A stretch of DNA of 64,000 nucleotides. It comes from Pseudidiomarina aquimaris. Its GTDB lineage: Bacteria; Pseudomonadota; Gammaproteobacteria; Enterobacterales; Alteromonadaceae. The DNA lies in assembly GCF_003987395.1 (NCBI RefSeq), contig NZ_PIPT01000010.1:54180-118179 (forward strand). Reading direction: 5' to 3'. The notes beneath the pieces are model-generated. The model did not search any database and was not told the DNA's origin. It saw nothing but the letters and a program-made list of their open reading frames with translations. Both the position numbers and the translations under genes were made by a program. Of the stretch, positions 1 to 9,574 are shown one piece after another. Numbering within the stretch: the first letter of the stretch is position 1; the number at the start of each line of letters is the position of its first letter.

Positions 1-618
1 AAGGTTAAAACCTTTCTCGATCGCTTCGATATTGCCATTTACAGTGAACATTTGAGCTATTGCTCGGCTGGTGGGCACCTTTACGATTTGTTACCGATAC
101 CTTTTACCGATGAGGCAGTCGCACACGTGGTAGAGCGTATTCGCCAAGTGCAGGACATTATTGAGCGACCTTTGGTACTCGAAAATGTTTCGTATTATGC
201 GAGCTTTGCTAATGAGTTGAGTGAGCTCGACTTTATTAATGCGGTGCTCGCGCAAGCGGACTGCAAGTTACTACTCGACGTCAATAACGTTTTCGTTAAC
301 AGCGTCAATCACCGTTATGATCCATACGACTTTATTGCGGGTTTACCAAGTAAGCGGATCATCTATGGCCATATAGCGGGGCATACCGAAGAGTATGATG
401 ACCTGTTCGTCGATACCCACGGTGCAGATGTAAAACAAGAAGTGTGGGACTTACTCGATTTTGCGTATCAACAGCACGGTTTATTTCCTACAGTACTTGA
501 ACGCGATTTTAATATTCCACCGCTACCGACCTTGCTTGCTGAGATGAATAAGATTACCACCCATCAACAACGAGTCGTAGGCGCACGTGAACAAAGATTT
601 CAAAAGCATTCAGCATGA
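1..618 (+). CDS. bufB: BufB/HvfB-like DUF692 RiPP maturation enzyme, 5' end outside window
   Basis: The frame is open from base 1, so the N-terminus lies outside; 205 residues of a family usually near 280 are visible. The fold is the DUF692 (UPF0276) TIM barrel of MbnB, TglH and BufB, multi-iron enzymes that modify cysteines in ribosomally made peptides. Conserved metal-site segments are visible: SEHLSYCSAG, LENVSYYA, LLDVNNVFVNS, GHIAGH, VDTHGADV and TVLERDFNIPP. The next gene is the partner bufC, overlapping by 32 bp, so this is the Buf/Hvf arrangement; the precursor peptide gene (DUF2282, bufA) would be expected just upstream, outside the window. The substrate and link to copper are inferred from the family. 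Confidence 0.88.
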   Translation, partial: KVKTFLDRFDIAIYSEHLSYCSAGGHLYDLLPIPFTDEAVAHVVERIRQVQDIIERPLVLENVSYYASFANELSELDFINAVLAQADCKLLLDVNNVFVNSVNHRYDPYDFIAGLPSKRIIYGHIAGHTEEYDDLFVDTHGADVKQEVWDLLDFAYQQHGLFPTVLERDFNIPPLPTLLAEMNKITTHQQRVVGAREQRFQKHSA

Positions 619-1348
619 ATTGGGCGCTTGGCTGCGCGGCCAAGACAGCTCACGTCATCCATTCGATAACGTCGAACCTCGCCGCTTAGCTATCTATAAA
701 CGTCTCATTCATAACAATATTCAGCAGTTCTTACGGGCAGGGTTCCCGGTTTTACAAACTGTCCTGAGCGATACGCAATGGCAGCTATTGTGTGCTAAGT
801 TCATCGCTCAACATCAAGCACACTCTCCACTTTTTTCAGATATTGGTGCAGAATTTGTTGATTTTCTCGCCACTCTAGATGAGCCGCAACGGCTTCAAAA
901 CGAATTACCGCCTTGGTTATTTGAGCTTGCGCACTATGAGCGCGTTGAGGTTGACGTGTTGCATGCTCACTTCGATGACAGCCTGCAAGAAGTTGAGACG
1001 ATTACGGAAACAACCGTCCTTTATCTTAATAGCACTGCACAAGTAGCCATTTATAATTATCCGGTTGCTAGCATTAGTCGCACACAACTGCCAGATGAGG
1101 TGCTCGCTGAGCCTTATTGCGTTTTGGTTTATCGTGAACCGGGCGCAGAGCAGGTAAGGTTTATGCAATTAAATCATATGACTGCTGGTGTACTCGCTGA
1201 ATTACAGACTAATCCGCTTACTTTTTCGCAACTCTTTGAAGATCTATTGGTCCAATACCCAGAGCAAGAACCACAAGCCTTGGCGTCGGGGCTCTTGCAG
1301 CTCGTGCAGGATTTTTGTGAGCGCTTTGTGTTGTTCACGCGACCGTAA
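587..1348 (+). CDS. bufC: BufC/HvfC-like DUF2063 partner protein
   Basis: This 253-residue protein has the DUF2063 N-terminal region (about residues 10-95, with RLAIYKRLIHNN and FPVLQ) and a second conserved C-terminal half. Family members are the obligate partner of DUF692 enzymes and recruit the precursor peptide. It starts at a GTG inside the end of bufB (32-bp overlap), indicating translational coupling. No signal peptide or membrane segment is visible, so it is cytoplasmic. In bufferin operons a DoxX-type bufD can follow; here none does, only a 42-residue membrane ORF and then unrelated genes. Confidence 0.85.
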   Translation: MNKDFKSIQHELGAWLRGQDSSRHPFDNVEPRRLAIYKRLIHNNIQQFLRAGFPVLQTVLSDTQWQLLCAKFIAQHQAHSPLFSDIGAEFVDFLATLDEPQRLQNELPPWLFELAHYERVEVDVLHAHFDDSLQEVETITETTVLYLNSTAQVAIYNYPVASISRTQLPDEVLAEPYCVLVYREPGAEQVRFMQLNHMTAGVLAELQTNPLTFSQLFEDLLVQYPEQEPQALASGLLQLVQDFCERFVLFTRP

Positions 1349-1400
1349 TCGAGTATGATCCGCCCCGCTAAAATTAGCTGCAGTTATGAGGAATTCCCAT

Positions 1401-1529
1401 ATGGCTAACAATGAAAGATTCCACGATCCATCATGTAAACCGTGGATTGGCTGGTTGGCGGTCCTAGTTGTTGTAGGTGTACCGTGTTTACCAGCAGTTT
1501 TGCAGTGGTTTAAACACCTGTCTGCTTAA
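1401..1529 (+). CDS. Small single-pass membrane protein, 42 aa, unknown
   Basis: ATG at 1401 follows a GAGGA Shine-Dalgarno with 8-9 nt spacing and encodes 42 residues ending at TAA. Residues about 16-35 form one hydrophobic helix (WIGWLAVLVVVGVPCLPAVL) with two cysteines, one before the helix (CKPW) and one within it. It fills the gap between bufC and a response regulator. I do not recognise a family. The good ribosome site and neat helix support a real gene, but it is short and conservation would have to be checked. Confidence 0.45.
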   Translation: MANNERFHDPSCKPWIGWLAVLVVVGVPCLPAVLQWFKHLSA

Positions 1530-1553
1530 ACATTCATCTCAATAAGGCAACTT

Positions 1554-1964
1554 ATGTCTCGCAAACTTTTGTTGGTCGAAGACAAACCAGCGACTCGCGC
1601 ACAGCTTCTAGATATATTAGCGGAAACCCCGTTTGTGGTGACCTGCGCTGAAGACGGTTTAGATGGACTTAACCGCGCTAAAGCAGACACTTTTGACGTC
1701 GTCTTAGCAGATCACAAAATGCCGTTATTAGACGGGATGAATCTGTTGCGCAACTTGCGTAGTTTAGATGCTTACAAGCAAACACCATTGCTGTTAATGT
1801 CGACTCAAGATGTAAAAAACATTGAGGACAGTGCGCGCCGCAGTGGTGCTGACTTGTGTCTGCCAAAGCCCATTGAAAGACAGCGCTTGTTAGAGCTGCT
1901 CGCTGATTTGTGGCAAACCATGCATCCACAGACGCATCCAGATCAACGTTCAGCGGCCTCATGA
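1554..1964 (+). CDS. Single-domain response regulator (CheY-like)
   Basis: A receiver domain fills all 136 residues, with acidic pair E9/D10, phospho-acceptor D53 (in VVLADHKMP), the S/T position in LMST near residue 84 and K105 in the conserved LPKP turn. There is no output domain, so it probably acts by protein contact or in a phosphorelay. No histidine kinase is adjacent. The stop overlaps the apt ATG (ATGA), so the two are likely co-translated although functionally unrelated. Its partner kinase cannot be told from the sequence. Confidence 0.85.
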   Translation: MSRKLLLVEDKPATRAQLLDILAETPFVVTCAEDGLDGLNRAKADTFDVVLADHKMPLLDGMNLLRNLRSLDAYKQTPLLLMSTQDVKNIEDSARRSGADLCLPKPIERQRLLELLADLWQTMHPQTHPDQRSAAS

Positions 1965-2485
1965 GTGATTTAATTAAGAACTCAATTAGGGCGATTCACG
2001 ACTACCCTAAAGCGGGTATTGTTTTTCGGGATATAACGCCGCTGCTCGCCGACGGTGCTGCCTTCAAGGCAACAATCGATGCTTTCGTGCAGCGCTACAG
2101 CGACAAAAACCTAACCAAAATTGTCGGGATGGAAGCCCGTGGCTTTATTTTTGGTACCGCACTGGCTTACGCCCTCGGTATTGGTTTTGTGCCTCTGCGC
2201 AAGCCCGGAAAACTCCCGTCCAAGACGCTTTCACAAAGCTACGCACTTGAGTACGGTGAAGACGCTTTAGAAATGCATGTCGATGCCTTAAGTGCTGATG
2301 ATCATGTGCTGGTCATTGATGATTTGCTGGCGACGGGAGGGACCGTGTTGGCAGCAATCAAACTCATTAAACAGACCGACGCAAGCGTTGAAGAATGCGC
2401 GTTTGTGATCACTTTGAAGGACTTGCCAGGTGCGCAACGCCTGCAAGAAGCATCGATTCCGTACTATACCCTGTGTGAATTTTGA
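1961..2485 (+). CDS. apt: Adenine phosphoribosyltransferase
   Basis: Apt joins adenine to PRPP to make AMP (purine salvage, cytoplasm). The 174-residue protein carries the PRPP-binding loop [13 protein letters not shown] (about residues 113-125), the [17 protein letters not shown]-terminal signature and the KPGKLPS flexible loop. I chose ATG 1961, which overlaps the preceding stop as ATGA and gives the family start MSDLIKNSI; a longer in-frame start at 1910 would add 17 residues copied from the response regulator's coding region. Gene order apt-dnaX-ybaB-recR-htpG-adk is conserved in many gammaproteobacteria. Confidence 0.95.
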   Translation: MSDLIKNSIRAIHDYPKAGIVFRDITPLLADGAAFKATIDAFVQRYSDKNLTKIVGMEARGFIFGTALAYALGIGFVPLRKPGKLPSKTLSQSYALEYGEDALEMHVDALSADDHVLVIDDLLATGGTVLAAIKLIKQTDASVEECAFVITLKDLPGAQRLQEASIPYYTLCEF

Positions 2486-2543
2486 GGTAACGTAAGGGCA
2501 TCTTAATGTCACCGATTACCCGAGTTCGACAAGGAATCTAAGC

Positions 2544-4565
2544 ATGAGTTATCAGGTGCTCGCCCGTAAGTGGCGCCCGCATACTTTTAAAGAAGTGGTT
2601 GGCCAACAGCACGTTCTAAAACCCGTTATGAACGCGCTCACCTCAGGTCGACTGCACCATGCTTGGCTGCTTACCGGAACGCGTGGCGTCGGTAAGACAA
2701 CCATTGCCCGAATTCTCGCCAAAAGTCTTAACTGTGAACAGGGCATCACTGCCGAACCTTGTGGTCAATGTGGTGCTTGTAAGGCAATTGACGAGGGGCG
2801 TTTTGTCGATTTGTTGGAAATCGATGCGGCGTCTCGTACTAAAGTCGAAGATACCCGTGAACTGCTGGATAACGTGCAATACAAGCCGACTCACGGGCGC
2901 TACAAAGTTTACCTCATTGACGAAGTTCACATGCTGTCACGGCATAGTTTTAATGCGCTGCTCAAAACGCTAGAAGAGCCGCCGGAACATGTGAAATTTT
3001 TGCTGGCGACGACCGATCCGCAAAAACTGCCCATTACGGTGTTATCGCGCTGCTTGCAGTTCAATTTGAAGGCCTTGGATCGCCAAGAGATTGCCAATCA
3101 TCTCGGCTACGTGTTGCAACAAGAAGCGATCCCTTTCGATGAAGCAGCGTTGGTTGCAATTGCTCGTGCCGCGCGTGGCAGTATGCGTGATGCCTTGAGT
3201 CTTACCGACCAAGCGATTGCGCAGGGCGAACAACAGGTCACCATGGCCGGCGTGCAGCAAATGTTGGGTGCCGTACCTAGCTTTGAACTAGCGACCTTAC
3301 TCGAGCAAATAGTCGCGGGACAGGGCGCTGATTTATTGACGACGTTAGCGCGGATAGCCGGACAGGTTCCTGATCTGAGTAACTTGTTGGGTGAAATGCA
3401 GAACTATGTGCATCAACTAGCCCTATATCAAGCGGTGCCAGAAGTGGCGGAAACCCTTGGATTGTCGGTTGAAGACCAACATTTGGCGCAACAGTTGCCG
3501 GCCGAGTTACTGCAAGTTTATTACGATATCCTCATTCAAGGTCGACGTGACCTCGACTACGCTGCTGAGGTTCGAAGCGGCGTTGAGATGACTTTGTTGC
3601 GCATGATGGCGTTTCGTCCCGAGCGTATTGAGCTTATGGAGCGCACGCCCGTAGATACGACAACGGTAACGACGACTAAGGCCGCACCTGCGAGTGCAGC
3701 TAAAGCCGCTCCCGAATCGGCACAGGGAACAGAACCTGCGCCCGCAACAGAGCCTGAGGTACCGCAGGAACAATTGTCCGAACCGGATCTGCCGCCTGAA
3801 CCTGAATTTACAGCAGAGCCAGAGCTGCACGCGGAGCCACAAGTTGACCATGCTCCAGAGCCGCAGCCACAGCAACCGTCTGAGCCAGCTGCAACCACTG
3901 AAAACTCGCAGGATAGCTTGGCCTCGTTGTTGGAGACGCGGGCGATGCTGCAGCAAAAAAAAAATTCTGAGAAGCTGAAGGGCAACGAGGCTGCTGCGTC
4001 GGTTGTTAAGCCAACGCCCGTAGCTGCGCAGCCAGAACCCGAACCAGAACCAGAACCAGAGGTGTCGCCGAAGCCAGAAGCGCCAGAAGCACCAGCTCAC
4101 GCGAGTGCAAAGCCAACACAAATGCAGGCGCCTCAGGCTGAAGCAGCATCACTGGAATCCCTAGCCATACCTGATGACACGCGCAGTGCAGCAGAAATCG
4201 ACCGTTGGTCGGCTCTCATTGATAATCTTGAATTGACTGGCTTAGCACGGCAGTTGGCGCGCAATAGCGTACTAGAGAAACAAAACGAAAGTTACGTGCT
4301 GTGGGTGCGCGAGGAATGGCAGCACTTACTCAATGAATCGGTTGCGCAAGCAATTACGCAAGCATTGCAGGAAAATTTAGACCTGAAGTTAGCTGAAATT
4401 GCCTTGAAAAATACACCGCAGCCCACACCTTTTGAAATTCAGCAAGCCATTGACGCCAAGCGACTCACTGACGCCAAACAAAAATTGGCTGCAGATCCGC
4501 TAGCCCAAGCGCTACAACAGAACTTTGGTGCTGAGCTGTTAGACGACTCAGTACAACCGCTTTAA
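2544..4565 (+). CDS. dnaX: DNA polymerase III subunits tau/gamma
   Basis: The clamp-loader ATPase of the replisome. Walker A GTRGVGKT is at residues 45-52, followed by a zinc-binding cysteine cluster (NCEQ then CGQCGAC) and the DEVHML Walker B box; the AAA+ and lid domains end near residue 370. A Pro/Glu/Ala-rich linker (about 375-540) precedes the tau C-terminal domain that contacts the polymerase alpha subunit and DnaB. At 673 residues this is full-length tau. A run of ten A (3955-3964) at codons 471-474 would let slippage make the short gamma form. ybaB follows 19 bp downstream. Confidence 0.97.
   Translation: MSYQVLARKWRPHTFKEVVGQQHVLKPVMNALTSGRLHHAWLLTGTRGVGKTTIARILAKSLNCEQGITAEPCGQCGACKAIDEGRFVDLLEIDAASRTKVEDTRELLDNVQYKPTHGRYKVYLIDEVHMLSRHSFNALLKTLEEPPEHVKFLLATTDPQKLPITVLSRCLQFNLKALDRQEIANHLGYVLQQEAIPFDEAALVAIARAARGSMRDALSLTDQAIAQGEQQVTMAGVQQMLGAVPSFELATLLEQIVAGQGADLLTTLARIAGQVPDLSNLLGEMQNYVHQLALYQAVPEVAETLGLSVEDQHLAQQLPAELLQVYYDILIQGRRDLDYAAEVRSGVEMTLLRMMAFRPERIELMERTPVDTTTVTTTKAAPASAAKAAPESAQGTEPAPATEPEVPQEQLSEPDLPPEPEFTAEPELHAEPQVDHAPEPQPQQPSEPAATTENSQDSLASLLETRAMLQQKKNSEKLKGNEAAASVVKPTPVAAQPEPEPEPEPEVSPKPEAPEAPAHASAKPTQMQAPQAEAASLESLAIPDDTRSAAEIDRWSALIDNLELTGLARQLARNSVLEKQNESYVLWVREEWQHLLNESVAQAITQALQENLDLKLAEIALKNTPQPTPFEIQQAIDAKRLTDAKQKLAADPLAQALQQNFGAELLDDSVQPL
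3955..3970 (+). promoter_or_regulatory. Candidate dnaX slippage/frameshift site producing gamma
   Basis: Ten consecutive A fall in frame as CAA AAA AAA AAT. A -1 shift here reads AAA TTC TGA, so translation stops at 3968-3970, giving a product of about 475 residues that keeps the ATPase domains but lacks the tau tail. A GGAG sequence lies about 20 nt upstream (3932-3935), further than the stimulatory Shine-Dalgarno of E. coli dnaX. The mechanism could be ribosomal frameshifting, as in E. coli, or polymerase slippage on the A run, as in Thermus. The use of the site is inferred from position and immediate stop. Confidence 0.7.
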
Positions 4566-4584
4566 GAAACCAGACGAGGTAGAT

Positions 4585-4914
4585 ATGTTTAAAGGTGGAA
4601 TGGGAAATATGATGAAGCAGGCGCAGCAAATGCAAGAGCGCATGCAAAAGGCCCAAGAAGAAATCGCGAACCTTGAAGTCACCGGCGAAGCGGGGGCTGG
4701 TATGGTGAAAGTAACCATGCTCGGTAACCATAACGTACGTCGTGTGCACATCGATCCAAGCTTGATGGAAGATGAAGACCAAGAAATGCTGGAAGACTTA
4801 ATCGCGGCAGCGATTAACGATGCTGTGCGTCGTGTAGAGCAGACAACCAAAGAACGTATGGCTGAAGTGACTGGCGGTATGAACTTGCCACCAGGTATGA
4901 AGTTACCGTTTTAA
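4585..4914 (+). CDS. ybaB: Nucleoid-associated protein YbaB/EbfC family
   Basis: A 109-residue member of the YbaB/EbfC family, dimeric DNA-binding proteins associated with the nucleoid. The N-terminus is a Gln/Met-rich helix ([19 protein letters not shown]), followed by the central beta region ([14 protein letters not shown]) and an acidic helix ([18 protein letters not shown]); the C-terminus [10 protein letters not shown] is typical. It sits between dnaX (19 bp) and recR (11 bp), the arrangement seen in many bacteria, and is very likely cotranscribed with both. Confidence 0.95.
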   Translation: MFKGGMGNMMKQAQQMQERMQKAQEEIANLEVTGEAGAGMVKVTMLGNHNVRRVHIDPSLMEDEDQEMLEDLIAAAINDAVRRVEQTTKERMAEVTGGMNLPPGMKLPF

Positions 4915-4925
4915 AGGCTCAAGCA

Positions 4926-5534
4926 ATGCGACTTAGTCCCGCAATCAGTGAACTTATAAGAGCATTGCGCATGCTCCCGGGCGTTGGGCCGAAGTCGGCG
5001 CAGCGGATGGCGTTCCAAATATTGGAGCGCCAACGTGAGGGTGGTCTACAACTGTCCCAAGCCTTGGCTCAGGCAGTTGAACGCGTAGGCCATTGTGAGG
5101 TGTGTCGCACGCTTACCGAAGCTCAAGTATGTGAGCTATGCAGCGACGACGCGCGGCGCAATAGCGGTCTGCTGTGTATCGTTGAGACGCCTGCCGATGT
5201 GTTGGCGATAGAGCAAACCGGTCAATATGCTGGTTGCTACTTTGTCCTCATGGGGCATCTTTCGCCGCTTGACGGCATTGGGCCGGAAGATATTGGTCTC
5301 GATCGTTTAGCAGAACGTCTCGCCGCCGACACGATTAGTGAGATTATTTTAGCAACCAACCCAACCATTGAGGGTGAGGCAACCGCGCACTACATCGCTG
5401 AATTAGCCCGCCAGCACAATGTTTCCACGTCACGTATCGCTCATGGAGTGCCGGTCGGCGGAGAACTGGAGTATGTCGATCAAGCTACACTAGGACATGC
5501 CTTCAGTGGACGTAAACGCGTCGAATTTGATTAA
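4926..5534 (+). CDS. recR: Recombination mediator RecR
   Basis: RecR acts with RecF and RecO to load RecA on gapped DNA. The 202 residues show the helix-hairpin-helix ([14 protein letters not shown], about 17-30), the four-cysteine zinc site (CEVC near 57-60 and CELC near 69-72) and a Toprim domain beginning [15 protein letters not shown] and ending [12 protein letters not shown]. Length equals the usual 200 or so. It closes the dnaX-ybaB-recR group; the following gene, htpG, has its own promoter. Confidence 0.97.
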   Translation: MRLSPAISELIRALRMLPGVGPKSAQRMAFQILERQREGGLQLSQALAQAVERVGHCEVCRTLTEAQVCELCSDDARRNSGLLCIVETPADVLAIEQTGQYAGCYFVLMGHLSPLDGIGPEDIGLDRLAERLAADTISEIILATNPTIEGEATAHYIAELARQHNVSTSRIAHGVPVGGELEYVDQATLGHAFSGRKRVEFD

Positions 5535-5541
5535 ATTTTTC

Positions 5542-5569
5542 CTTGAAAACCCGCCAGGTGTCCCCATCT
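5542..5569 (+). promoter_or_regulatory. Sigma-32 heat-shock promoter of htpG
   Basis: CTTGAAA at 5542-5548 and CCCCATCT at 5562-5569 are separated by 13 bp, matching the sigma-32 consensus (CTTGAAA, 13-15 bp, CCCCATNT) at every defined base. It lies 40 bp upstream of htpG, a classical heat-shock gene. Confidence 0.92.
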
Positions 5570-5609
5570 CTGTCTGAGTGTTAGCAACAATAGTGCAGGA
5601 GAGATCACT

Positions 5610-7511
5610 ATGGCGGAGACCCGTCAAGCCGAAACCCATGGCTTTCAGACCGAAGTGAAGCAATTGCTTCATTTGATGATTCATTCGCTTTATTCAAACA
5701 AGGAAATCTTCCTACGCGAGTTGGTATCGAATGCCTCAGATGCCGCTGATAAATTGCGTTTTAAGGCACTGAGCGACAGCAATTTAATAGCTGATGATGC
5801 TGAACTGCGTGTCCGCGTGAGTGCCGATAAAGACGCCGGCACCATTACGATTAGTGACAACGGCATCGGCATGTCACGTGACGATGTTATGAGTAATCTC
5901 GGTACCATCGCCAAATCCGGCACCGCCGAGTTCTTTAGCCAGCTGTCAGGTGATCAAGCGAAAGATAGTCGTTTGATTGGTCAGTTCGGCGTAGGTTTTT
6001 ATTCTGCATTTATCGTTGCCGATAGCGTGACAGTGCGCACCCGCGTTGCTGGAGCCGCAGCCAACGAAGCTGTGGAATGGCATTCCAAAGGCGAAGGCGA
6101 ATTTGATATTCGTGTCATCGAGAAGGCCCAGCGCGGTACCGATATTATTTTGCATGTCCGTGAAGATGCGAACGAATTCCTCGACGAATTCCGTCTGCGC
6201 GGTATTATCACCAAGTATTCCGACCATCTCAGCATTCCAGTGGAAATGCCTGAGCGTGATGACGACGGCAAGCTAACTGAATGGAAAGCCGTGAACTCAG
6301 GTCAAGCGCTATGGACGCGGGAAAAAGCTGAGATTAGCGATGAAGAATACCAAGAGTTCTACAAAACCATTGCGCATGACTTTGAAGATCCACTGCTGTG
6401 GAGCCACAATAAAGTTGAGGGTACGCAGGAATACACCAGCCTACTGTACATTCCGAAGCGTGCGCCGTGGGATTTATGGAATCGCGAACAACAGCACGGC
6501 ATTAAACTCTATGTGAAGCGCGTGTTTATCATGGATGATGCACAGCAGCTGATGCCGACTTATTTGCGTTTCGTGCGTGGTTTGATGGACTCGAATGATT
6601 TGCCATTGAACGTGTCACGGGAGATCTTACAAGACAACAAGATCACGCGTGCAATGCGCAGTGGCAGCACCAAGAAAGTCTTGGGTATGCTAAGCAAACT
6701 CGCAAAAGACGATCCTGAGCAGTATCAAGAGTTTTGGAATACCTTCGGTACGGTGTTGAAAGAAGGCCCAGCTGAAGACCACGCAAACCAGGAGAAAATT
6801 GCGGCGTTGCTGCGTTTTACCTCAACACATGAGGACAAAGCGGAAGCGACGGTAAGCTTAGATGCTTACCTAGAGCGCATGGCTGAGAAGCAAGATAAGA
6901 TCTATTACATCGTTGCTGATAGCTATGAAGCTGCGCGTGATAATCCTGCACTCGAGATTTTCCGGAAAAAGGGTATCGAAGTCTTGCTGCTGTCAGAACG
7001 TATCGACGAGTGGTTGATGAGCCATCTTAGCGAATACAAAGAGAAGCAGTTCCAAAGCGTTACCCGTGGTGATCTCGACTTGGGCGACCTTGATGATGCA
7101 GAGGATAAAAAGCAGCAAGAAGAGCTGGAAAAATCCTTTGAGGATCAGGTCAAACGTTTTGAAAAAGCGCTTGGTGATAAAGTGAAGTCAGTGCGTGTTA
7201 CTCACCGTTTGACGCAATCGCCAGCCTGTATTGTCACGGACGAGAATGACATGAGCACGCAAATGGCTAAGCTGATGGAAGCTGCCGGGCAAAAAGTGCC
7301 AGAAACTAAGTACATCTTTGAACTGAACCCTGAGCATAGCCTAGTGCAGCAGGTGGCCGCTTTGGATAATGACGAGAAGTTTGCCGAGTGGGCGAATCTC
7401 TTGCTTGACCAAGCAACCCTTGCCGAGCGTGGTAGCTTAAAAGACCCGGCTCAGTTTGTGACGCGTTTGAATCGACTGATGATGGAATTAAGCGCCGGCA
7501 AATTAAGCTAA
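5610..7511 (+). CDS. htpG: Molecular chaperone HtpG (bacterial Hsp90)
   Basis: An ATP-dependent cytoplasmic dimeric chaperone. The GHKL nucleotide-binding domain shows [14 protein letters not shown] (about 30-43), DNGIGM (about 84-89) and [11 protein letters not shown] (about 120-130); the middle domain has NVSREILQ with the catalytic arginine (near residue 335), and a C-terminal dimerisation domain completes 633 residues, the normal length. Start ATG 5610 follows GGAGAG. The sigma-32 promoter directly upstream implies heat induction. Confidence 0.97.
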   Translation: MAETRQAETHGFQTEVKQLLHLMIHSLYSNKEIFLRELVSNASDAADKLRFKALSDSNLIADDAELRVRVSADKDAGTITISDNGIGMSRDDVMSNLGTIAKSGTAEFFSQLSGDQAKDSRLIGQFGVGFYSAFIVADSVTVRTRVAGAAANEAVEWHSKGEGEFDIRVIEKAQRGTDIILHVREDANEFLDEFRLRGIITKYSDHLSIPVEMPERDDDGKLTEWKAVNSGQALWTREKAEISDEEYQEFYKTIAHDFEDPLLWSHNKVEGTQEYTSLLYIPKRAPWDLWNREQQHGIKLYVKRVFIMDDAQQLMPTYLRFVRGLMDSNDLPLNVSREILQDNKITRAMRSGSTKKVLGMLSKLAKDDPEQYQEFWNTFGTVLKEGPAEDHANQEKIAALLRFTSTHEDKAEATVSLDAYLERMAEKQDKIYYIVADSYEAARDNPALEIFRKKGIEVLLLSERIDEWLMSHLSEYKEKQFQSVTRGDLDLGDLDDAEDKKQQEELEKSFEDQVKRFEKALGDKVKSVRVTHRLTQSPACIVTDENDMSTQMAKLMEAAGQKVPETKYIFELNPEHSLVQQVAALDNDEKFAEWANLLLDQATLAERGSLKDPAQFVTRLNRLMMELSAGKLS

Positions 7512-7517
7512 AACATG

Positions 7518-7547
7518 GAGCATTGTCGACGAAAGTCGGCAATGCTC
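7518..7547 (+). other. Long RNA hairpin with GAAA loop after htpG
   Basis: GAGCATTGTCGAC (7518-7530) and GTCGGCAATGCTC (7535-7547) pair over 13 positions (one G-U) and enclose a GAAA tetraloop. It starts 6 bp after the htpG stop. There is no T run on the plus side, so it is a poor intrinsic terminator; it may protect the htpG mRNA 3' end. Confidence 0.6.
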
Positions 7548-7629
7548 GGACTTGTATTGCACGCCGCTAGGCGGTAAAGTTCGACCTTAATCCAACGCAC
7601 ACCAACAAAACTAGGAAAGAGGGTTGTAA

Positions 7630-8274
<645 letters not shown>

Positions 8275-8301
8275 GCAGCGCGTCAGCAAAGAATGTTTCG
8301 A

Positions 8302-8325
8302 AGCCCACCTTGTGTGGGCTTTTTT
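8302..8325 (+). terminator. Intrinsic terminator of adk
   Basis: AGCCCAC (8302-8308) pairs with GTGGGCT (8314-8320) and is followed by TTTTT, 28 bp after the adk stop. Confidence 0.88.
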
Positions 8326-8351
8326 GTAGTCGACTTAAAAGGAGAATAACA

Positions 8352-8756
8352 ATGGCTGTCGAATTACAAATTAGTATGATGTATGCAGGTCTTCTGACGC
8401 TGCTCTATTTCGCCTTGTCAGTGGCTGTCATTCGATTACGCTGGCGCGATCGCGTGGGTATCGGTACTGGCGATTCCAAAGACCTTGAAGTTGCCACACG
8501 TATTCACGCTAATTTCGCTGAATATGTGCCATTGATGCTATTGCTATTGGTGCTCATGGAACTGAGCGGGGCACCGGTGATGTTATTGCACGCAATGGGC
8601 GGCTTGTTATTTGTCGCGCGTATTTGTCATGCCTTAGGCCTGCGCATGAGCATTGGGCCATCGTGGGCACGCACGGTGGGTGTTCTTGGCACCTTTATTG
8701 TCTTGTTATTGCAAGCGGGTTACTTGTTGGGCTACGCATTCGGGATGGCAGTATGA
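8352..8756 (+). CDS. MAPEG-family membrane protein
   Basis: A 134-residue integral membrane protein of the MAPEG family (eicosanoid/glutathione metabolism-type proteins). Four hydrophobic helices are visible, with the family-typical segment ATRIHANFAEYVPL between helices 1 and 2 and ICHALGLRM before helix 4. Start ATG 8352 has AGGAG 9 bp upstream; a longer in-frame start at 8310 would lie inside the adk terminator. It overlaps the next gene by ATGA, so the two are co-translated. Glutathione transferase activity is only a family-based guess. Confidence 0.85.
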   Translation: MAVELQISMMYAGLLTLLYFALSVAVIRLRWRDRVGIGTGDSKDLEVATRIHANFAEYVPLMLLLLVLMELSGAPVMLLHAMGGLLFVARICHALGLRMSIGPSWARTVGVLGTFIVLLLQAGYLLGYAFGMAV

Positions 8757-9574
8757 CCACGGACTCAATGCAGGGGATCCAGCGTTTCGGTAACAGTAAC
8801 GGCCCCAGCTTGGTGTTGTTGCATAGCTCGCAAAGCAATACCAGCCAGTGGCGAGCTTTGATCCAGCAGTTGCAAGCCGACTACGACATCATTGGTGTTG
8901 ATTTAATTGGCTATGGTAAAGCACCGAAAGCTGAGGTTGAACAAGTTGAAGCGTTTCGCTTTAGCGATGAAGTTCCACGCATTGTGGCGGGTGTTAAAGC
9001 TTTGCTTGGCAGCAAACCGGTGACGCTTATCGGCCATTCCTACGGTGGTGCTCTAGCACTGAAGTTAGCGCTGGAAAACTTGCTAAATGTGCAAGCGGTT
9101 GCGGTGTTTGAACCGGTCGCTTTTCACGTACTCGAAGCAAATGAACCGGCACGACAGGAAATTGAAGCCATTGCGACGCAAATGGACGCGACCGATCCGG
9201 TCGGCAGCACTGCAACCTTTGTTGATTATTGGAACCAACCAGGCTTTTTTGCAGCATTGCCCGCAAAAGTACAACAGTTGATGGCCAGCCAAGCAGAAAA
9301 AGTGGCGATGGATTTTGCCGCGTTAATGGGCGAGCCGCACAAGTTAGTGGATTACAGCAAGTTGGCGCAACCGGTGTTATTGCTAACCGGAAGCAAAACC
9401 CAACACAGCGCTCAACGCGTGGCTGAGCAGTTGCAGCGGGTGTTGCCTGATGTTCGTACTAAACAGCTTGATTGTGGCCACATGGGGCCACTGACGCATC
9501 CGCAGCTCGTCAATCCAGAGTTATGTGGCTTTATTTCCACGTATGCGAGTACGGCGGAGGCGGTCCGTGACTGA
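8753..9574 (+). CDS. Alpha/beta hydrolase
   Basis: A 273-residue alpha/beta-hydrolase fold protein. The oxyanion segment LLHSS is near residue 22, the nucleophile elbow GHSYGG near 94-99 with Ser as nucleophile, and the catalytic His is probably in DCGHMGPLTHP near the C-terminus. Start ATG 8753 overlaps the MAPEG stop (ATGA); in-frame starts upstream lie inside the MAPEG gene. No signal peptide. The substrate is unknown. Confidence 0.82.
   Translation: MTTDSMQGIQRFGNSNGPSLVLLHSSQSNTSQWRALIQQLQADYDIIGVDLIGYGKAPKAEVEQVEAFRFSDEVPRIVAGVKALLGSKPVTLIGHSYGGALALKLALENLLNVQAVAVFEPVAFHVLEANEPARQEIEAIATQMDATDPVGSTATFVDYWNQPGFFAALPAKVQQLMASQAEKVAMDFAALMGEPHKLVDYSKLAQPVLLLTGSKTQHSAQRVAEQLQRVLPDVRTKQLDCGHMGPLTHPQLVNPELCGFISTYASTAEAVRD

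Noticed and set aside
1390..1406. Adjacent GAATTC and CATATG just before the 42-aa ORF, looking like a cloning junction.
   Set aside because: Both sides are native gene sequence in conserved order and no vector sequence is present; chance restriction sites.
3507..4121. Long antisense open frames opposite the dnaX linker.
   Set aside because: They are low-complexity mirrors of the Pro/Glu/Ala-rich linker codons with no ribosome site or family similarity.
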